A stretch of 64,000 nucleotides of DNA from Pseudomonadaceae bacterium (GCA_024743175.1 JANSXA010000012.1:62001-126000), one strand, 5' to 3'. Counted from the first letter of the stretch, positions 36,181 through 45,579 are shown. Numbers and translations: made by a program. Notes: generated by a model not told the origin, from the letters alone.

Positions 36181-36228
36181 CGGATCGACCTAAAAACCGC
36201 CTATACATTCCACTCTACAGGTTCCGCC

Positions 36229-37266
36229 CTACAAGTTCCGCACAGGAATCGTATCAAGACCCAGATTGTTCTTCTCAAACACGCGATCAGCCCGGTAGCT
36301 GGATCGCACCAGAGGACCTGAAGCGACTTCAGTAAAACCCATCGCCAGGCCGGCTTCGCGGTATTGTGCAAACTGATCAGGGTGCACCCACCGGTCTACC
36401 GGCAGGTGATTCTGTGTCGGGCGCAGATATTGTCCCAGGGTCACAATATCTACCTGATGATTGCGCAAATCCTGCATCGCCTGAATAATTTCATCGTCAC
36501 TTTCACCAATGCCAACCATCAGACTCGATTTGGTCAGAACGTCATTGCGTACGGATTTAGCATAGGCCAGAACATCCAGTGTTTGCTGGTAACCGGCGCG
36601 GATATCTCGGACGACATGAGTAAGACGGGAGACTGTTTCCAGATTCTGCGCGAAGACCTGCAGGCCAGAGTTGACTACCGTGGTTACAGCAGAATGGTCG
36701 CCACTGAAGTCGGGGGTCAGGGCTTCCACCGCAGTTTTCGGGTTTTCGGCGCGTATGGCTTTCACACAGGCCGCGTAGTGCGCTGCGCCACCATCTGCGA
36801 GATCGTCGCGATCAACCGAAGTCAGCACCACATAACGCAATTGCATCAGGCGCACTGAGCGGGCCGCGTTAGCCGGCTCCGCTGTGTCGAGCCAGCCTTT
36901 GGGATTACCGGTGTCCACCGCGCAGAATTTGCAGGCACGTGTACATACGGAACCCATCAGCATGATTGTTGCAGTGCCGTGACTCCAGCATTCGCCGATA
37001 TTGGGACAGTGGGACTCTTCACAAACGGTGGCAAGCCGATGTTCGTTTACGGTTTTCCTGACTGTCTTGAATTTCTCGCCGCCACCCAGTTTGACGCGCA
37101 ACCAGGGTGGTTTGCGGTCGGTTGCACGCGCGCTGTCGGCGCGTGTTTTCACCCCATCTTTGATGGCCACAATGCCGTTTGCACTGGTGAATTTCTGGCC
37201 ACTGACAACCCGTTGGTCGGGATTGGAAAGGGTTTTGTTAACAGAATTTCCGTCTTCTTTTTGCAT
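36229..37266 (-). CDS. lipA: Lipoyl synthase
   Basis: 345 residues. Radical-SAM LipA motifs are complete: the auxiliary cluster [13 protein letters not shown] and the SAM cluster [13 protein letters not shown], then GNPKGWLD and the C-terminal SSYRADRVF with the conserved Arg-Ser-Ser-Tyr. LipA inserts two sulfurs into octanoyl groups on the E2 and H proteins of 2-oxoacid dehydrogenases and the glycine cleavage system. lipB, its usual partner, is not in the window. The gene ends beside the structured repeats and its start is 89 bp from the divergent small gene at 37356. Confidence 0.96.
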   Translation of the reverse strand: MQKEDGNSVNKTLSNPDQRVVSGQKFTSANGIVAIKDGVKTRADSARATDRKPPWLRVKLGGGEKFKTVRKTVNEHRLATVCEESHCPNIGECWSHGTATIMLMGSVCTRACKFCAVDTGNPKGWLDTAEPANAARSVRLMQLRYVVLTSVDRDDLADGGAAHYAACVKAIRAENPKTAVEALTPDFSGDHSAVTTVVNSGLQVFAQNLETVSRLTHVVRDIRAGYQQTLDVLAYAKSVRNDVLTKSSLMVGIGESDDEIIQAMQDLRNHQVDIVTLGQYLRPTQNHLPVDRWVHPDQFAQYREAGLAMGFTEVASGPLVRSSYRADRVFEKNNLGLDTIPVRNL

Positions 37267-37355
37267 CTTTCCAGTTTATCATGGCTATGAATGAACGTTG
37301 CGTTGTTTTCCCAGCACTCCATAATGAGGGGTTGGAAAAACAGAGTGAGACGGTT

Positions 37356-37577
37356 ATGAGTGCAGCGACCTTATCCCCCCAGCGAAAGTTCATTTCGCCA
37401 CAGCCTGGCGATACGATAGAAACTATCGCCGCACGTGAATTACCGGATCTGGCATTAGAAGAAGCAGTGTCTCAGCTGACCAGCTGGAATCTGCACATTT
37501 TTCTCATGCGTTCCCCACACGGCCTGATTACCGGCAGTGATGTGGTGTTTTTAGAACCGCCGCAGAACGCTTCGTGA
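37356..37577 (+). CDS. Small LysM-like protein
   Basis: 73 residues from the ATG at 37356 (an earlier in-frame start at 37281 reads into the lipA leader region). PQPGDTIETIAARELPDL followed by SWNLHIFLM and ITGSDVVFLEPP resembles a LysM module (GDTLxxIA ... N ... ITxGxxLxIP). There is no signal peptide, so it would act in the cytoplasm. Its stop overlaps the GTG of the next gene (GTGA), so the two are translationally coupled, and the D-aminoacylase gene follows. Function unknown. Confidence 0.6.
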   Translation: MSAATLSPQRKFISPQPGDTIETIAARELPDLALEEAVSQLTSWNLHIFLMRSPHGLITGSDVVFLEPPQNAS

Positions 37578-37846
37578 ACCAACCGGTTGGCCAGAATCAG
37601 CCGATCATCATTGCTGCAGATGTCAGCGGTGGTCATGACGGACAGCCGGAATTGATCCTTAAAATCCGCTATGAAAACGGTGTGGTCGGTGATGCGGTGA
37701 TGGAAAACGCCCTTGGCGTGAAACTCCTGGCACACTGCGGGGCCAGTCATCTCAGTGAGCTTGTCGGAAAACCCTGGCAGGCCGTTATTGAAATTCTGCA
37801 GGATACTGACCGTGCCACTTCCGGCGCCACAGCACCCTGCCAGTAA
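37574..37846 (+). CDS. Small conserved-looking protein of unknown function
   Basis: 90 residues from the GTG at 37574, coupled to the previous gene by a 4-base overlap. The sequence is soluble, with the segments ELILKIRYENGVVGDAVMEN and KLLAHCGASHLSELVGKPW and a single His-Cys pair (AHCGASH). No known family is recognised by eye. It lies 36 bp upstream of the D-aminoacylase-like gene and is probably in the same transcript. Its reality is supported by the overlap and by the lack of a competing frame. Confidence 0.5.
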   Translation: MNQPVGQNQPIIIAADVSGGHDGQPELILKIRYENGVVGDAVMENALGVKLLAHCGASHLSELVGKPWQAVIEILQDTDRATSGATAPCQ

Positions 37847-37882
37847 ACAGCGTAGAAGCAGACACTCAGAGAGGGTAGAGAA

Positions 37883-39553
37883 ATGTACGACATAGTGGTT
37901 AAAAACGGTTTGATCGTAGACGGCAGCGGTATGCCCGGGTATCGCAGCGACCTGGGTATCAAAGCTGGCAAAGTCGCTCATATAGGTCGAATAGACGATG
38001 CCGAAGGTGGGCAGGTTATAGATGCCCAGGGCTGTGTGGTTGCGCCCGGGTTTATCGACCCACATACCCATTTTGATGCCCAGCTCTTATGGGATGGAGA
38101 AGCGCGTCCGGCTCTGGCCCATGGTGTCACCACCATAGTACCCGGCAACTGCTCTTTGTCGCTGGCGCCATTAAAAGAGGCGCATCGGGAGGGTCTTGTG
38201 GGTATGTTCCGGCAGATTGAAGAACTGCCCAAAGAAGTGTTTGACGGCACCGCGTTCGAATGGACCTGGGAGCGCTTCGACGATTACCTGGCGGCAATCA
38301 AATCGCAACTGTCCATTAATGTTGCACCCTTAGTCGGTCACAGTGTGATTCGCATGTGGGTGATGGATACGGCTGCCCAGCAGCGTGCTGCAACTGCCGA
38401 AGAAATAGAACAGATGCAGGATCTGCTGCGTCAGGCTCTGGAAGCCGGCGCTGTGGGTTTATCCACCAGTTATGTGGACATTGACACCAACCTTTATCCG
38501 GTACCCAGCCGCTGGGCCCATAGTGATGAGCTAGATGCGCTGGCTGCAGTGCTTGGTGAGTACGGCAAAATGCTGCAGGTGGTGCCTGAGTTCTACGCAA
38601 CGGACATTACCATTGCCCGCATCGATCAGCTGGCGGAGTTGTCGTTGAAATACAACATTCCAACCACCTTTTCGCCTTTGTTCGACTCTGCTGCAACGCC
38701 GGACAACGTGCCTCGAGCCATGGCACGCGTCAAAGAGCAGATGGCAAGAGGCGCACGGGTCTGGCCGCAGGTACAGACGCGACCGATAGACATCAGTTTC
38801 TGTTTTGATCTGCCGAGTCTGTTTTTTGCCGGCAATCCCGCCTGGTTCCGCGCCATGCGGTTACCCACAGAGGAGAAAATTGCGTTTTTCTCAAGCACAG
38901 AAGGGCGCAAAAAACTGGTTGAGGCCGCGGGTCCGGAAGGCGGTCGAGGCTGGTTAGGCCCGCTGGTGATTCGTTCAGTACCTGATGCAGGCACAAACGA
39001 AAAGCTGGAAGGGCGTACGCTGGCAGAAGTCGCAGACGAGCGCCAGCAAACCCCGGCGGAATGTATGATTGATCTGTCGTTGCAGCATGATCTTGATGTT
39101 CACTTCCTGGCTGCAAACATGGGACACAATGATTCCACCCGGGTTGGCCCGCTGCTGGCTGATCCCATGGTACATGTCGGTGCATCTGATGGCGGTGCCC
39201 ATATCGCCAGCTTTGCCACCTATGGAGATACCGGCTATCTGTTCAGTGAGTTCGTGCGCGGTTCGGGTAGCCTGAGTCTTGAGCAGGCAGTGAAGAAAAT
39301 CACCCTGGATACGGCAAACATCTGGGGGCTGAAAGGCCGCGGACTTTTACAGCAAGGCTTCGCCGCTGACGTTGTGATCTTCGATCCCAACCAGATTGCT
39401 CGAGGCGAAGAGCAGGCGGTACGCGATATTCCCGGCACCGGCATGCGTTACATACGCGATGCGATAGGCGTGAATTCGGTGATTGTGAACGGCGCCCTGG
39501 CTTATGATCAGACGGGATACAAAGAAGCCCACACCGGTCAGGTGGTCAGCTAA
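37883..39553 (+). CDS. N-acyl-D-amino-acid deacylase (amidohydrolase superfamily)
   Basis: 556 residues with GAGGG upstream of the ATG. The N-terminal beta-sandwich starts YDIVVKNGLIVDGSG and the metal site is APGFIDPHTHFDAQ, followed by VTTIVPGNCSLSLAP, where the Cys is a metal ligand in D-aminoacylases. VGASDGGAH carries the catalytic Asp and the C-terminal sandwich re-forms at ADVVIFDPN. Such enzymes remove acyl groups from N-acyl-D-amino acids; many genomic copies act on unknown N-acyl or hydantoin-like substrates. It follows two tiny genes, and its stop overlaps by 4 bp the end of the convergent ABC gene. Confidence 0.88.
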   Translation: MYDIVVKNGLIVDGSGMPGYRSDLGIKAGKVAHIGRIDDAEGGQVIDAQGCVVAPGFIDPHTHFDAQLLWDGEARPALAHGVTTIVPGNCSLSLAPLKEAHREGLVGMFRQIEELPKEVFDGTAFEWTWERFDDYLAAIKSQLSINVAPLVGHSVIRMWVMDTAAQQRAATAEEIEQMQDLLRQALEAGAVGLSTSYVDIDTNLYPVPSRWAHSDELDALAAVLGEYGKMLQVVPEFYATDITIARIDQLAELSLKYNIPTTFSPLFDSAATPDNVPRAMARVKEQMARGARVWPQVQTRPIDISFCFDLPSLFFAGNPAWFRAMRLPTEEKIAFFSSTEGRKKLVEAAGPEGGRGWLGPLVIRSVPDAGTNEKLEGRTLAEVADERQQTPAECMIDLSLQHDLDVHFLAANMGHNDSTRVGPLLADPMVHVGASDGGAHIASFATYGDTGYLFSEFVRGSGSLSLEQAVKKITLDTANIWGLKGRGLLQQGFAADVVIFDPNQIARGEEQAVRDIPGTGMRYIRDAIGVNSVIVNGALAYDQTGYKEAHTGQVVS

Positions 39554-41445
39554 GCTGAGTCTTCGTCAGCCACTGGTTCCTGGAACTGCAGGCTGTGCAG
39601 GGTGCTGTACAAGCCCTGTGCCGCCAGCAGTTCTTCGTGGGTGCCGAGTTCCTCTACCCGGCCATTGTGCAGCACCAGCACGCGATCCGCTTCCTGAATA
39701 GTCTGCAACCGATGTGCTATGAGGATGCTGGTGCGGCCTTGTGTCAAGCGACGCAGAGCATCCTGGATCAGTAACTCCGTCTCCGTGTCGATGCTTGCGG
39801 TAGCTTCATCCAGCACAAGAATTTCCGGGTCTGCAGCTAACACACGTGCAAACGCGAGCAGTTGACGCTGTCCCTGGGACAGGTTCTGCCCGCGCTCAGT
39901 CAGCTCTGTATCATATCCGCCTGGCAGCGAGATAATAAAATCATGGGCATTTACTGTCTTTGCTGCATCGACCGCGCGCTCGCGGGTGATGTCCGGGTTA
40001 CCTAAGGCGATGTTGTCATAGATTGTGCCGGAGAAAATATGGAAGTCCTGCAGGACCACACCCACCCGCTTTCTCAGGTCATGGCTGTGGATGTGATTGA
40101 GGTCTACACCGTCCAGAAAGATCTGTCCGTCGGCAAAGTCATAGAATCGGCTTAACAGGCGGATCAACGTGCTTTTGCCGGATCCGGTGGGACCGACAAT
40201 AGCGAGTTTTTCTCCAGGCGCTATTGTGAAGGTCACATCGTTCAGAATCGGCATATTGTCCAGATAGCTGAAATTGACGTGATTGAATCGCACTTCGCCA
40301 TCCAGACGTGCTGGTAACTGTACAGGTTCTGCGGGTTCGTGGATTTTCTCATCCCAGTCGATGGCCTGAAAGATCCGTTCGCCACTGGCCATCGCGCGAA
40401 AAAGGATATTGGTTTGCTCGCCCAGCACAACAACCGGATGAAACAACATGCCGATGAACTGGGTAAACAGCACAACTTCTCCCAGCGTCATTTCCAGGTC
40501 GGCCACCTGACTGGCGCCAAACCAGATGATTACGCCAATGGCGATATGTGCAAGGCTGTCGTTGAATGCACCATAGAGGGTTTCTACTCGTGCGGAGCGC
40601 AACTCGAAATCGCGGTTGTTCTCATTGATCCTGGTGTAGCGTTTGAGGTTGAAACCTTCCCGATCAGAGAGTTGTACTACCTGCAGCCCGGCCAGATTTT
40701 CCTGCAGGTTCTGGTTCAAGGCGGACAAGGTCTGGCGCACCTGTCGAAACAGGTGTCGGGTCATCCGACGGAAGTAGTACGTGGCTGTGGCCAGAATCGG
40801 CAGGGCGAACAACAGTATGACTGTGAGTTCGGGGTTAATCGCAAGCATTACCGTCAGAGCCACGAAAAAAGGTACAAACTCGCCGATAAGGCTGCCTAAT
40901 CCGCGCAACAGTTCAAACAAAGCTTCCACATCGTTGGTAACACGGGTCATCACCCTGCCTACAGCGACGCGGTCATAAAATGAAGAGGGCCGGGTTTCCA
41001 GGTGTCTGAACAGATCCAGGCGCAGGTCGCGAAGCCCGTTGATAACGGCCCCAATCAGGGTCATACGATGTGCGTGGCCGGTGAATGCCCAGAGGATCTG
41101 GATCACACCATACATCAGGCAAGCGATAAACAGGGGATGTAGACCGCTCAGATCGACGAGATAGGTATTCAGCTCAATCAGCCCAAAATCCGGGGTGTCC
41201 GCATCAGATTCATTGAGAAACATATGGTCGATGGCAACCAGAGAAATAATGATCGGCAGGAGAATCTGCAGGGTGGAGGTAATCAACACCAGCACCGTGC
41301 TGATAAACAGAGATAATTTGTAAGGTTTGAGCCAGTGCATCAATCGACCTAGCAGGTGCATGTTCAGCACCGCGCCGCTCAGGTCAGCATCAAACATGGC
41401 ATGATCGTGCTGTTGCTCAGTGTTTGTGTCAGCTTGTTTCTGCAT
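39550..41445 (-). CDS. ABC exporter half-transporter (MdlB-like, catalytic Walker B)
   Basis: 631 residues: a six-helix membrane domain then an ATPase domain. ATPase motifs are GPTGSGKST, signature LSQGQRQL (not the usual LSGGQ), Walker B ILVLDEATASID with the catalytic Glu, and the IAHRLQT switch. The start overlaps the stop of the upstream half-transporter by one base. The pair has opposite defects: this subunit has the non-canonical signature and the intact Glu, which is the layout of heterodimeric exporters such as MdlAB, BmrCD and LmrCD. Substrate unknown; lipid or drug export is typical. Confidence 0.88.
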   Translation of the reverse strand: MQKQADTNTEQQHDHAMFDADLSGAVLNMHLLGRLMHWLKPYKLSLFISTVLVLITSTLQILLPIIISLVAIDHMFLNESDADTPDFGLIELNTYLVDLSGLHPLFIACLMYGVIQILWAFTGHAHRMTLIGAVINGLRDLRLDLFRHLETRPSSFYDRVAVGRVMTRVTNDVEALFELLRGLGSLIGEFVPFFVALTVMLAINPELTVILLFALPILATATYYFRRMTRHLFRQVRQTLSALNQNLQENLAGLQVVQLSDREGFNLKRYTRINENNRDFELRSARVETLYGAFNDSLAHIAIGVIIWFGASQVADLEMTLGEVVLFTQFIGMLFHPVVVLGEQTNILFRAMASGERIFQAIDWDEKIHEPAEPVQLPARLDGEVRFNHVNFSYLDNMPILNDVTFTIAPGEKLAIVGPTGSGKSTLIRLLSRFYDFADGQIFLDGVDLNHIHSHDLRKRVGVVLQDFHIFSGTIYDNIALGNPDITRERAVDAAKTVNAHDFIISLPGGYDTELTERGQNLSQGQRQLLAFARVLAADPEILVLDEATASIDTETELLIQDALRRLTQGRTSILIAHRLQTIQEADRVLVLHNGRVEELGTHEELLAAQGLYSTLHSLQFQEPVADEDSA

Positions 41446-43205
41446 CAGCTGCTCACCCGTGTGCCGGCAAAGTTCTCGTTTTCTGCACCTTCGCGTTGTA
41501 CGCGTTCCAGCTCAGCGTAGTACCCCTGGGCGGCAATCAGTTCCTCGTGGCTGCCTACCTCGCGGATATAACCATTTTCGAGCACAATAATGCGATCAGC
41601 ATGACGGGCGGTACTGACCCGGTGAGAGACCAGCAACGTGGTCTGGCTGGATCTCAAACGCTTCAGTTCAGACAGAATGTGCTCTTCTGTTTCCGTGTCA
41701 ACGGCGGAAAAACAGTCATCAAGCACAAGTACTGGAGCATGACGAATGAATCCGCGCGCCAGGGTTGCGCGCTGTTTCTGACCACCCGATAAGGTCACGC
41801 CGCGTTCGCCAACCAGTGTGTCCAACCGGTCCGGAAAATCTTCGATGGTGTCTTTCAGGTCTGCTGACGTGGCAGCCTGCCAGATTTCTTCCAGAGCACG
41901 ATTCGGGTCGTCGTAAGTCAGGTTGTCTTTCAGAGGTTCAGCAAACAGAAAAGGATCCTGAGGGACCATGGCAATCTGTGAGCGCACCTGGGCTAACGGA
42001 TACTCGGTAACGTCGTGACCGTCGATAACAATTGTGCCTGGCGCGGGATCAAGAATTCTGACCAGCTGTTTCAGCAGGGTGGTTTTGCCGGCGCCAACGC
42101 GCCCCATGATGGCAATCGTTTCGCCTTTTCTGATGTGCAGATGGATGTCTTTCAACACCGGTTCAGTGCTGCCGGGAAAGGTGAAACTCAGATGGTTGAA
42201 CTGTATATCGCCGCTGATCACAGCAGGTGTATTGCCGCTGGGTGCATCGGTGATTTCCGGAGACAGATCCATTACCTCAAACAGTCGATCGCTGGCGACT
42301 GCTGCACGCTGAAACAGGTTGACAATAAATCCGGCAACCCGGAAAGGTTGGACCACCATGGCGACCAGGCTGATAAAGGCGACAAAGTCACCGACCAGCA
42401 TTTTGCCTTCAAGCACCAGATAGCCGCCAAAACTCAGGATTGTTAACGTGCAGGCTGCAGCGAAGGTAGGCATCCATGCAGCCATCGCTGACTGGATCCG
42501 CCCCTGCTGATAAAACGCGTCCGCATAGTTCTGATTAGTGTGCGCAAACCGCCTGATTTCGTTTTCTTCCTGGACCATCGCCTGAATCGTGCGGATCCCG
42601 CTCAGGTTCTCCTGTACATGTGTACCCAGGTCAGACAGGCGTTCCTGAACCTGTTGTGAGGCGACACCCATCTGCAGGGACGATCGCTGTGCATACCAGA
42701 ACACCACGGGCATGGGTGGCAGCAACAGCAGGGTCAGCATGGGTGAGTAGTAAAGCATGGCGCCGTAGCCAAACAAGGTGGCGTACACGAGGATCACAAC
42801 AAGAATAGTGCCCATGGCAATCAGGCGGTAAACAAGGGAAATGTCTGCAACCGCTCGTGTCATCATGTCGCCGATGCTGTGTTCGGCATAGAATTTTGCA
42901 CCCTGATCCTGCAGCGAGCTGTACAACTGCTGGCGCAGGTCAAAGGCAACGTTCAGACCAACTTTACGGACCGCATAACGTGCGTAGGTCACCACAATGT
43001 AGCGTGCAACGACAGCGCCAAAGATGCCCAGCACCGGCATCAGAACGTCGTAGTTTTTCTCTGCGATTAGATTGATCGCCTCAGCAGTCAGCAAAATAAC
43101 TGAAATTTCGAAGAAACGCGCAACGCCGAACGCAACTATCCCGGCGAACCAGCCCACCCGATAAGGTTTGATAAAAACACGCAGACGCCACAGAGATGCA
43201 AACAT
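41445..43205 (-). CDS. ABC exporter half-transporter (MdlA-like, degenerate Walker B)
   Basis: 586 residues with a six-helix domain and an ATPase domain. Motifs: GRVGAGKTT, signature LSGGQKQR, Walker B VLVLDDCFSAVD with Asp where the catalytic Glu normally sits, and LLVSHRVST. Together with the downstream gene this makes one consensus and one degenerate ATP site, as in asymmetric heterodimeric exporters. It starts 11 bp after the asnS stop, so transcription may begin at asnS or before. The substrate is not predictable from the sequence. Confidence 0.88.
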   Translation of the reverse strand: MFASLWRLRVFIKPYRVGWFAGIVAFGVARFFEISVILLTAEAINLIAEKNYDVLMPVLGIFGAVVARYIVVTYARYAVRKVGLNVAFDLRQQLYSSLQDQGAKFYAEHSIGDMMTRAVADISLVYRLIAMGTILVVILVYATLFGYGAMLYYSPMLTLLLLPPMPVVFWYAQRSSLQMGVASQQVQERLSDLGTHVQENLSGIRTIQAMVQEENEIRRFAHTNQNYADAFYQQGRIQSAMAAWMPTFAAACTLTILSFGGYLVLEGKMLVGDFVAFISLVAMVVQPFRVAGFIVNLFQRAAVASDRLFEVMDLSPEITDAPSGNTPAVISGDIQFNHLSFTFPGSTEPVLKDIHLHIRKGETIAIMGRVGAGKTTLLKQLVRILDPAPGTIVIDGHDVTEYPLAQVRSQIAMVPQDPFLFAEPLKDNLTYDDPNRALEEIWQAATSADLKDTIEDFPDRLDTLVGERGVTLSGGQKQRATLARGFIRHAPVLVLDDCFSAVDTETEEHILSELKRLRSSQTTLLVSHRVSTARHADRIIVLENGYIREVGSHEELIAAQGYYAELERVQREGAENENFAGTRVSS

Positions 43206-43216
43206 AAAGCGTGCTT

Positions 43217-44608
43217 CTAAAAGTTCGCGTTGTTCGGTACACGTGGAAATGGAATAGCATCGCGGATGTTTTCCATCCCGGTCAGGTACAGCACGAGGCG
43301 TTCAAAACCTAAACCAAACCCGGCGTGGGGCACCGTGCCGTAACGACGCAGGTCGCGATACCACCACAGCTCCTGCCTAAGCTTTTCATCATTCATGCGG
43401 CGCTCGAGCACTTCAAGACGTTCCTCGCGCTGACTGCCGCCGATGATTTCTCCAACACCCGGCACCAGCACATCCATTGCGGCAACGGTTTTTTCGTCGT
43501 CGTTCATGCGCATGTAGAACGCTTTGATGTCTTTGGGATAGTCGGTTACCACAACCGGACCGCCAATGGCTGTTTCGGTGATAAACCGCTCATGCTCCGA
43601 CTGCAGATCAAGACCCCATTGCACCGGATACTCAAATTTCTGCTTGCTGTCTTCGAGCAGTTTGACGGCATCGGTGTACGTCATAACCTCAAACGGTTTT
43701 TCCATCACATGTTGCAGACGTTCAGTCAGGCCCTGATCAATATGCTGAGCAAAAAACCCCATATCATCCTGGCAGCGTGTGGTGACTTGTTTGATCACAG
43801 CTTTCAGAAAGTGCTCAGCAAGGGTGGCGTTCGCGGCCAGATCTGCAAATGCCACTTCCGGTTCAATCATCCAGAATTCTGCAAGGTGGCGGCTGGTGTT
43901 AGAGTTTTCCGCGCGAAAGGTTGGCCCGAAAGTGTAAACCTTAGACAGCGCACACGCATAGCTCTCAACGTTTAACTGACCTGATACAGTGAGGAAGGCC
44001 TCGGTGCCAAAAAAGTCCTCGCTGTAACCGCCTTTGGGTAGATTCAGCTGATCAAGAGTTGAGACGCGGAATAACTCCCCAGCCCCCTCACAATCGCTGG
44101 CGGTGATAATCGGGGTGTTCACCCAGAAAAAACCTTCGTCATCAAAATAGCGATGTACAGCTTGTGCAATGGCATGCCGAACTCGAGCCATGGCGCCAAA
44201 CGTATTGGTCCGAGGGCGCAGATGAGCAACGCCGCGTAAAAATTCAAAGCTGTGCCGCTTTTTGCTGATCGGGTAGGTTTCCGGGTCGTCCACCCAGCCG
44301 ACAACTTCAACTTCGCTGGCCTGGATTTCACGGTCCTGGCCTTTGCCTTGAGATTCTACCAGCTCACCTCGAACAATCACCGAACAGCCGGTGACCAGCT
44401 CGGCGATCTCGCTTTCGTAGTTTGGCAGAGCACCATCAGCAACAGCCTGAATGGAATCAAAACAGGACCCGTCGTGCAGATGAATAAATGAAAAACCGCC
44501 TTTGGAGGTGCGGCGCGATCTTACCCAGCCACGGATTTCAACCTGCTCGCCGAGGCTGACGGAGTGATCGAGGAGTTGGCTGATGGCGGTGTGTGTTACG
44601 TCGGTCAT
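43217..44608 (-). CDS. asnS: Asparagine-tRNA ligase
   Basis: 463 residues, typical length. An N-terminal OB-fold anticodon-binding domain ([19 protein letters not shown]) is followed by the class II core with motif 2 [15 protein letters not shown], where the asparagine enzyme carries [11 protein letters not shown], and motif 3 [15 protein letters not shown]. It charges tRNA-Asn directly. It heads a minus-strand run into the two ABC half-transporters and is separated by 170 bp from the divergent DUF3014 gene. Confidence 0.96.
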   Translation of the reverse strand: MTDVTHTAISQLLDHSVSLGEQVEIRGWVRSRRTSKGGFSFIHLHDGSCFDSIQAVADGALPNYESEIAELVTGCSVIVRGELVESQGKGQDREIQASEVEVVGWVDDPETYPISKKRHSFEFLRGVAHLRPRTNTFGAMARVRHAIAQAVHRYFDDEGFFWVNTPIITASDCEGAGELFRVSTLDQLNLPKGGYSEDFFGTEAFLTVSGQLNVESYACALSKVYTFGPTFRAENSNTSRHLAEFWMIEPEVAFADLAANATLAEHFLKAVIKQVTTRCQDDMGFFAQHIDQGLTERLQHVMEKPFEVMTYTDAVKLLEDSKQKFEYPVQWGLDLQSEHERFITETAIGGPVVVTDYPKDIKAFYMRMNDDEKTVAAMDVLVPGVGEIIGGSQREERLEVLERRMNDEKLRQELWWYRDLRRYGTVPHAGFGLGFERLVLYLTGMENIRDAIPFPRVPNNANF

Positions 44609-44732
44609 ACTCAGGTGATAGATAGATGAGTTAACGAGCTATGATAATTCAAAGTGAACGCAGATGCGCCGTTGGAATTGGCTGGTGAGCGATGCAATTG
44701 AACCTGAAGCCCGTTTATGCTGTCGAAACAGA

Positions 44733-44766
44733 AGTACGTTGACACTAAATTTTTTCTCAACGTACT
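44733..44766. promoter_or_regulatory. 10-bp perfect inverted repeat just upstream of the DUF3014 gene
   Basis: AGTACGTTGA (44733-44742) and TCAACGTACT (44757-44766) are perfect inverted repeats with a 14-base T-rich spacer. The ribosome-binding GAGG at 44767-44770 begins immediately after the right arm, and the ATG is at 44779. This position suggests an operator or a 5'-untranslated hairpin that could affect translation. No known regulator motif was recognised. Confidence 0.5.
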
Positions 44767-44778
44767 GAGGATCGAGGT

Positions 44779-45579
44779 ATGCGAACGGGTTTTATTCTGG
44801 CTGGGATCGGCGCGGCACTGATTATCATTCTGGCGATTCAGTTCTGGCCAGACAATGAAGAGGCAGCTGAAGTTCAGCCGGCACTTGAGTCTGAAACCTC
44901 ACTATCCGCAGCAAGCCCACTCGATGAAGTTGCGGCAGAAGAGGAACCGTCGTCTCAGAGGGAACAGGTTGCAGCCGTAGAGGTCTCGCCGGAGCCAGTC
45001 CTTCCGCCACTGCGTGAAAGTGATGACTGGGTGCGGGACGCCGTGGCGCAGTGGCCGCTTCCCCAGCAGTGGTTAGCACGGGACGAGCTGATTGAGCGCC
45101 TTTCTGTGGTTCTGCAGAACGCCGCTCAAGGGCGGTTGCCTCGACGTCAGCTGAGTTTCCTCACGCCCAGCGAGGGTTTTCCGGTGCTCAAAGACGACGA
45201 AGTTATTTTTCTGGACCCGGCAGGCTACACGCGCTACACCCCTTATCTGGATCTGCTCGAGAAGATACCACCCGCAAGAGCTGCACAGCTTCTGACGCAA
45301 ATGGAACCGCTTTTGATGGTGGCGTTTGCGCTGTTGGGGGAGCGCACACCGCTACAGAATGTTCTGCGGGAAATTGCCGGTGAAATTGAGGCGTTGCCTG
45401 AAATCGATGCGCCGGTGATTCTGGTGCAACCTAACGTGATGTATCTCTATGCCGATCCGGAACTGGAAAGTCGTTCCGAGTTTGACAAACAGCTGCTGCG
45501 AATGGGGCCTGACAACGTCCGCAGATTGAAGGCCTACGTGGCTGACTTTATGGCGAGTTTTTCTGCTCAGACACGTTGA
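44779..45579 (+). CDS. DUF3014 domain-containing membrane protein
   Basis: 266 residues. A single N-terminal transmembrane helix (GFILAGIGAALIIILAIQFW) is followed by an acidic, Ser/Glu-rich linker to about residue 75 and then a DUF3014 domain: LPPLRESDDWVRDAV, RQLSFLTPSEGFPV, YTRYTPYLDLLEKIP and PLLMVAFALLGE. The domain probably faces the periplasm. The function of DUF3014 is unknown. Its 3' end overlaps the convergent GNAT gene by 32 bp, the largest such overlap in the window. Confidence 0.85.
   Translation: MRTGFILAGIGAALIIILAIQFWPDNEEAAEVQPALESETSLSAASPLDEVAAEEEPSSQREQVAAVEVSPEPVLPPLRESDDWVRDAVAQWPLPQQWLARDELIERLSVVLQNAAQGRLPRRQLSFLTPSEGFPVLKDDEVIFLDPAGYTRYTPYLDLLEKIPPARAAQLLTQMEPLLMVAFALLGERTPLQNVLREIAGEIEALPEIDAPVILVQPNVMYLYADPELESRSEFDKQLLRMGPDNVRRLKAYVADFMASFSAQTR

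Larger units (their letters stand above)
35854..36199. repeat. 346-bp composite of two structured repeats in inverted orientation
   Basis: This fills most of the 390-bp gap between the esterase and lipA. It has a left flank shared with the 90-bp copy upstream, structured element 1 (35875-35980), a 92-bp spacer, structured element 2 on the opposite strand (36073-36180) and a shared right flank. No coding frame with family resemblance was seen. Because the flanking genes converge, the structures may also end transcription from both sides; there is no long T-run directly after either stem. Confidence 0.75.

Noticed and set aside
34613-36199. Repeats around the esterase as integron attC sites
   Set aside because: The bracket layout resembles a cassette, but no GTTRRRY or RYYYAAC core sites are present, the outer stems are longer than in attC, and no integrase gene is nearby.
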